Positions 5,101 to 7,461 of a DNA stretch of 7,461 bases are shown here, one piece after another. Below the pieces are notes generated by a model. It was given only the letters and a program-made list of their open reading frames with translations, was not told the origin of the DNA and made no database searches. Source of the stretch: Bacteroidetes bacterium 4572_114. GTDB taxonomy: Bacteria > Bacteroidota > Bacteroidia > Bacteroidales > 4484-276. How positions within the stretch are numbered: position 1 is the stretch's first letter; every line of letters starts with the position of its first letter. The position numbers and the translations under genes are program-made. The DNA is taken from the NCBI GenBank assembly GCA_002254335.1, contig NIVA01000151.1, positions 1-7,461 on the forward strand. Reading direction: 5' to 3'.

Positions 5101-7461
5101 GAATGGATTGCCAATGTGTTGTGTGGCGACATCAACAACGCCAGCGGATGGCAGGGAAATGTGGCCGACTATACCGATTTATCTACAGTTATAGATGTTG
5201 GATCATCGGAAGAAATAACCATAGAAAATGGTAATTCTTATGCGGCTGATATTGTTCATGTTTGGGTTGATTGGAACGATAATTTCGAATTCGCAACAGG
5301 TAACGAGGAATTCCATCTTATAAATATAAATGGGCAAGGCCAAACCTTCACAGGCACTATCACGGTTCCGTTGAACACCACTGATGGTGAACACAGGATG
5401 CGTGTAAGGATGACATACAGCACACCTCCCGTACCTTGCTATGATTCAAACTACGGTGAAGTTGAAGATTACACCATCGTAACCCATGACAGTGGCATAG
5501 CCTGGCTTGCCGCTGCACCATTGTCGGGCACAGTTGCCCCCGGTTCAACCGAAACAATTACACTTGATTTTGATGCCGCAGGGCTTGAAATTGGTTCTTA
5601 CACGGCTGAACTGAACATTGCAAACAACTCTGCCTCAACCCCGGTTATTATTCCTGTTGCAATGATTGTTAATTATGCTAATCCAACAGTTGTGATCAGC
5701 CCAATGAGCCTGGAAGAAACACACAACAATCCACCACAGATAACTACACAGCAAATAACTGTAACCAACATCGGTGAACAAACCCTGATATTTGACGCAG
5801 AAGTTTACATCAACACACAGTGGCAGGAAGCAATGATTGACCCTGAAGCCCAAAACAGGCTTCACGATAGGATGCTTTCAGATGGGCTTATCGGGGATAA
5901 ATCAGTTGATGCTTTTCCCGGCTTAATTCCGGGAGAGGTGCAATATACCGATGGCCCTTTCGATTTGCAATTCGAGTTTGCCTGTGCAGTTGCAACTGGT
6001 GAAGCAGGTGTTGAAACCGATGGCAATTACATTTACACTACGTTGTGGAACGGTAATGAAATCTGCAAATATGAAATGAATGGGACTTTTGTTGAAACTT
6101 TTGAGTGTGCTTCGGGTGTACGCGACTTAGCCTGGGATGGGACCTATTTTTATGGTGCGGCAGCAAATACCACTATTTTCGAAATGGACTTCGATGCCCA
6201 ATTGGTAGTGAGTACCTTTAATGCTCCCGTGGCAACCCGTGCTATTGCCTATGAAGGTGATGATGTCTTCTGGGCCAACAACTGGTCAGATTCACCAACA
6301 CTTTTTGACCGTTCGGGAGCAACTTTGAATTCATTCAGCATCAATGGTGATGAAAGCTTTTATGGCTTTGCATGGATGGACAATCCTACAGGAAAAGGAT
6401 TGTGGGGCTACAGCCAAAAAGCAGGCACCAGCCAAAATATGCTCTATTTATATGATGTGGCAACGGGTGGCATTATTAATGAATTCGATATGATGAGCAT
6501 CCTTACAATACCGATCATAGGTGATATTGCAGGGGGTTTGTACATGCACCCTGATATCATTTATGGTTCCTGGACACTTGGAGGGCTCGTACAAAATGTT
6601 TGCCTGTGGGGGGTAGAGATGGGTGAAACTGATATCTTCATGAACGATGTTGGGGTTTATTCCATAACAGAACCAACCTCAGGTCCAAATTTAACTTCAA
6701 CAGAGCCCATCACCATTATCATTAAAAATTATGGCACCAACAGCCAGTCAAACATACCTTATGATGTAACATGGTGGGACAGCGGTTACAACGGTTATTA
6801 TGAAGATACTTACACAGGATTGTTGGAATATGGTGAATCGGTAGAAATAACCTTACCTGTTACTGTTGATATGACAGAATATACAGACTACACATTTGTA
6901 GCGTGTACCTACCTTGAAGGTGATGAAAACCCGGAAAATGATTGGAAGATGAAGATTATCGCCTGTTATCCACCCACCTACTGCGATGCTTCGACAACCA
7001 CCGAGGACGAATGGATTGCCAATGTATCGTGTGGCAGCATAAACAACTCCAGCGGGTGGCAGGGAGGTGTGGCCGATTATACTGATCTATCTACCGTTAT
7101 TGATGCCGGGATGTCGGAAGAAATAACCATTGAAAATGGCAATGCATGGGCAAGCGACATAGTTTATGCCTGGGTTGATTGGAACGATGATTTCGAGTTT
7201 GATACAATGTATGAGGTTTACCAGCTCACAAACATAGGTGGTACAGGCGAGTTCTTCACCGGCACTATTACCGCACCAATGGGCATCAGCAATGGCGAAC
7301 ACAGGATGCGTGTAAGGATGACATATAGTACACCTCCCGAACCTTGTGGCAGTGCTCCCTACGGTGAAGTTGAAGATTATACCATTGTTTCAGTGCCAGG
7401 TGATCCATGGCTTACTGCCGAACCATTATCCGGTTCCCTGGAACCGGGTGAATCGATGACA
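2137..7461 (+). CDS. Giant modular secreted GEVED-domain protein, 3' partial (at least 1775 codons)
   Basis: The frame opens at ATG 2137 and has no stop to the last base. The start is supported by a signal peptide: MKK, a hydrophobic core WFVAVLLF, and a likely signal peptidase I site VGG|Q. Module order, with residues counted from M1: signal peptide 1-21; two exact 26-residue repeats 13-64; propeller-like domain 78-308; Ig/Hydin-like halves (bases 3079-3405); FnIII 429-548; Ig first half (3790-3915); propeller 636-862; CARDB-like 870-972; GEVED 979-1116; Ig second half (5503-5670); Ig first half (5689-5811); propeller 1268-1495; CARDB-like (6643-6960); GEVED (6979-7389); then an Ig second half cut by the window end. 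No catalytic signature is seen. It is probably exported by Sec and T9SS to the cell surface; a sorting domain is expected downstream but not seen. It is a paralogue of the first gene. Ligand and function are unknown. Confidence 0.93.
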   Translation, partial: MKKFTIWFVAVLLFTSSSVGGQTTHEPTETGLQKVKLNLFTSSSVGGQTTHEPTETGLQKVKLNRQSEIAPGTVPGPIQYSDDPFDLQFEYLCADASGEAGIETDGSYLYTTKWNGDLFFRYEMDGTYVESFQVPGTASVRDLAYDGTYFYGAAASTILFEMDFDSETLISTISAAVATRAIAYDDGEDGFWANNWSDTPTLYDRSGAVLGSFNIGGDESFYGFAWMDNELGIGLWAYSQKVGTSQNMLFLYDVDSGSLIDEFDMLSILSMPVTGDIAGGLFFSHDAIPGSTTLGGLVQNVCIWGIEMGAGHIPVIEVDPLEVFEALGPDQTSTQYLTIGSMGCANVIYDIEVNFLTAPNKAALDEWLIVSPLNGIIPPGDFDMIALDFNSTGLPPGNYNAELIITSNDQNNPEIMVPVTLTVEDAGILEPPTNFVASYVPPNSAELSWDAPIQPEDNRIEQKPVNNNSNDLGGDNLKPTKNLSSNFNGRLELEGYNIYRDGVLIAEIGLETNYLDTNLTNGTYSFEVAARYDEGLSQQADPVQVIVPLGPVISVDPTSVSQSVVFGGTAQSFLDIINNGDEDLTFGISISYFNDNVGTDKQIIPKVYTAAQATHQNKRGNTSMPEDAPGFEPEAIQYSDNPYDLQFEYPCIDPSGQTGIETDGNYIYTTTWNSNQITRYEMNGTFVGNFECASGVRDLAWDGTYFYGAAANTTIFEMDFDAQLIVSTFTAPVETRAIAYDERYDGFWANNWSDPSTLYDRSGATLGSFFLGGGEGFYGFAYIDAYLGEYLWCYSQSGSGNMIVQYELPYGDFVSEYDMMNILTMPVAGDVAGGLFSHPDITPGVWTLGGLVQNVCIWGIEIDCYEHDANDVGVYSIIEPHTGYGLTATEPVTISIKNYGYNTQSDIPYDVSWNDGYYESVFPGPLAPSETVEITLPVTADVSTYYFSYTFEACTYLDGDENPENDCRTKNVSNYTPIYCWASTTVEDEWIANVLCGDINNASGWQGNVADYTDLSTVIDVGSSEEITIENGNSYAADIVHVWVDWNDNFEFATGNEEFHLININGQGQTFTGTITVPLNTTDGEHRMRVRMTYSTPPVPCYDSNYGEVEDYTIVTHDSGIAWLAAAPLSGTVAPGSTETITLDFDAAGLEIGSYTAELNIANNSASTPVIIPVAMIVNYANPTVVISPMSLEETHNNPPQITTQQITVTNIGEQTLIFDAEVYINTQWQEAMIDPEAQNRLHDRMLSDGLIGDKSVDAFPGLIPGEVQYTDGPFDLQFEFACAVATGEAGVETDGNYIYTTLWNGNEICKYEMNGTFVETFECASGVRDLAWDGTYFYGAAANTTIFEMDFDAQLVVSTFNAPVATRAIAYEGDDVFWANNWSDSPTLFDRSGATLNSFSINGDESFYGFAWMDNPTGKGLWGYSQKAGTSQNMLYLYDVATGGIINEFDMMSILTIPIIGDIAGGLYMHPDIIYGSWTLGGLVQNVCLWGVEMGETDIFMNDVGVYSITEPTSGPNLTSTEPITIIIKNYGTNSQSNIPYDVTWWDSGYNGYYEDTYTGLLEYGESVEITLPVTVDMTEYTDYTFVACTYLEGDENPENDWKMKIIACYPPTYCDASTTTEDEWIANVSCGSINNSSGWQGGVADYTDLSTVIDAGMSEEITIENGNAWASDIVYAWVDWNDDFEFDTMYEVYQLTNIGGTGEFFTGTITAPMGISNGEHRMRVRMTYSTPPEPCGSAPYGEVEDYTIVSVPGDPWLTAEPLSGSLEPGESMT
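2173..2328 (+). repeat. Exact 78-base tandem duplication (2 copies, in frame)
   Basis: Bases 2173-2250 and 2251-2328 are identical over 78 bases, read codon by codon. The unit is 26 codons, so the frame is kept. It starts inside the signal-peptide core (LFTSSSVGGQ) and ends KVKLN. The second copy therefore places an extra signal-peptide end and cleavage-site sequence in the mature N-terminus. Perfect identity, including silent positions, points to a very recent duplication or an assembly artefact. Confidence 0.95.
2368..3060 (+). repeat. Propeller-like domain, copy 1
   Basis: These 231 residues run from IQYSDDPFDLQF to GGLVQNVCIWGIEM. Roughly five blade-like repeats are visible: ETDGSYLYTT...RYEMDGTYVESF; VRDLAYDGTYFYGAA...LFEMDF; TRAIAYDDGEDGFWANNW...LYDRSG; FYGFAWMD...LWAYSQ...FLYDV; GDIAGGLFF...LVQNVCIWGIEM. 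The pattern 'D-G-x-Y/F-x-(Y/W)-x-A ... (I/L)-x-E-x-D' is typical of beta-propellers in extracellular bacterial proteins. It probably acts in protein or glycan binding. The fold is inferred. Confidence 0.7.
3079..3405 (+). other. Ig/Hydin-like module, uninterrupted copy
   Basis: The first half VIEVDPLEV...TQYLTIGSMG...IYDIEVNF (3079-3204) is followed after only ten linker codons by the second half WLIVSPLNG...ALDFNSTGLPPGNYNAELIITSND...VPVTLTV (3235-3405). This is the contiguous form of a module that elsewhere in the window is split by inserted domains. It serves as the reference for recognising those insertions. Confidence 0.65.
3421..3780 (+). other. FnIII domain with Asn-rich loop (giant protein)
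   Basis: The strands are PPTNFVASYVPPNSAELSWD, then a loop rich in N and K/P (KPVNNNSNDLGG), then LEGYNIYRDGVLIAE, ETNYLDTNLTNGTYSFEVAARY and a final VQVIVP. Tryptophan in the B-strand and Tyr/Val in the F-strand fit FnIII. It corresponds to the first gene's FnIII but has no jelly-roll-like insert. Confidence 0.75.
4042..4722 (+). repeat. Propeller-like domain, copy 2
   Basis: These 227 residues run from IQYSDNPYDLQFEY to GGLVQNVCIWGIEI and are homologous to the copies at 2368 and 5938. The blade motif VRDLAWDGTYFYGAAANTT is shared exactly with copy 3. The fourth blade is divergent (FYGFAYIDAYLGEYLWCYSQ...GNMIVQYEL) compared with copies 1 and 3. Confidence 0.7.
4744..5052 (+). other. CARDB-like Ig domain, copy 1
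   Basis: Motifs are NDVGVYSIIEPHTGYGLTA, then TEPVTISIKNYGYNTQSDIP, PGPLAPSETVEITLPVTADVS and a closing ACTYLDGDENPEND. This is the well-known Bacteroidota form of an adhesion-type Ig domain, with a 'GDENP.ND' turn at its end. It is probably structural or adhesive. Confidence 0.65.
5071..5484 (+). other. GEVED domain, copy 1
   Basis: The domain begins YCWASTTVEDEWIANVLCGDI. It contains GWQGNVADYTDLST, the acidic VWVDWNDNFEF loop (probable metal site), EHRMRVRMTYST and the diagnostic YGEVEDYTIV at its end. The two early cysteines and the one before YGEVEDYT could form disulfides. GEVED domains are common in secreted Bacteroidota proteins; their ligand is not established here. Confidence 0.85.
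5938..6621 (+). repeat. Propeller-like domain, copy 3
   Basis: These 228 residues run from VQYTDGPFDLQFEF to GGLVQNVCLWGVEM. By hand count it has 29 acidic and only 6 Lys/Arg residues, so it is strongly acidic. The blade around VRDLAWDGTYFYG matches copy 2, whereas the blade around GDESFYGFAWMDN...SQNML-LYDV matches copy 1, a mosaic pattern. Confidence 0.7.
6643..6960 (+). other. CARDB-like Ig domain, copy 2
   Basis: It has NDVGVYSITEPTSGPNLTS, TEPITIIIKNYGTNSQSNIP, GESVEITLPVTVDM and ACTYLEGDENPENDW, matching the copy at 4744 motif for motif. It carries a few extra residues in the central hairpin (WWDSGYNGYYEDTY). Confidence 0.65.
6979..7389 (+). other. GEVED domain, copy 2
   Basis: It has YCDASTTTEDEWIANVSCGSI, GWQGGVADYTDLST, the YAWVDWNDDFEFDT acidic loop, GEHRMRVRMTYST and YGEVEDYTIV. 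It is very close to the copy at 5071, and several short stretches are identical at the DNA level. Confidence 0.85.

Larger units (their letters stand above)
3790..5670 (+). repeat. Composite unit 1: Ig half / propeller / CARDB-like / GEVED / Ig half
   Basis: An Ig/Hydin-like first half (3790-3915, VISVDPTSVSQ...FLDIINNGDEDLTFGI) and the matching second half (5503-5670, WLAAAPLSGTVAPGS...VIIPVAMIV) enclose a linker (3916-4041), a propeller (4042-4722), a CARDB-like domain (4744-5052) and a GEVED domain (5071-5484). The order repeats about 1.9 kb downstream, with an offset near 1899 bases between first halves. Confidence 0.75.
5689..7461 (+). repeat. Composite unit 2: Ig half / propeller / CARDB-like / GEVED / Ig half (cut by window end)
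   Basis: This is a second copy of the unit at 3790. It has the Ig first half VVISPMSLEE...ITVTNIGEQTLIFDAEVYI (5689-5811), a linker (5812-5937), a propeller (5938-6621), a CARDB-like domain (6643-6960), a GEVED domain (6979-7389) and the start of the second half WLTAEPLSGSLEPGES (7408 on). DNA identity is patchy: some stretches are nearly identical and others have diverged. Confidence 0.75.

Overview
The window looks like Bacteroidota DNA, probably a Bacteroidales-like or related marine or sediment lineage. The evidence is a type IX secretion (T9SS) type A sorting domain, GEVED domains, Bacteroidota-style Ig/FnIII/CARDB-like modules, moderate-to-low GC, and A-rich start contexts without a clear Shine-Dalgarno. 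All recognisable coding is on the + strand, and almost every base lies in two tandem genes for very large, modular, secreted proteins. I see no RNA gene, transposon, CRISPR array or regulatory RNA. The longest stretches without a gene are about 40 to 60 bases.

Layout. (1) Bases 1-1817 hold the 3' part of a first gene; its start lies upstream of the window. It encodes an FnIII domain interrupted by a roughly 160-residue jelly-roll-like module, then half of an Ig/Hydin-like module, a divergent GEVED-like domain, the matching second half, and another first half. There it hits a premature stop. (2) Bases 1787-2095, in another frame, encode the expected C-terminus of the same protein: the tail of an Ig-like module followed by a T9SS sorting domain. 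The first gene therefore appears broken by a frameshift or an internal deletion. (3) After a 41-base gap with no visible terminator, a second gene starts at 2137 and stays open without a stop to the window end, giving at least 1775 codons. It has a signal peptide, an exact 78-base in-frame tandem duplication at the signal-peptide boundary, three copies of a propeller-like domain of about 228 residues, two CARDB-like and two GEVED domains, several split Ig-like modules and one FnIII domain. Its stop codon, and any sorting domain of its own, lie beyond the window.

How it fits together. The two genes are paralogues: they share the split Ig modules, the FnIII domain with an Asn-rich loop, and GEVED-type domains. 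Both products are probably exported by Sec and then by T9SS, to be anchored at the cell surface or released. Their role is likely adhesive or glycan/protein binding, since I see no enzyme active site. The most unusual feature is the nested architecture. In the second protein the sequence [propeller + CARDB-like + GEVED] sits between the two halves of an Ig-like module, and this whole composite of about 1.9 kb is repeated in tandem.
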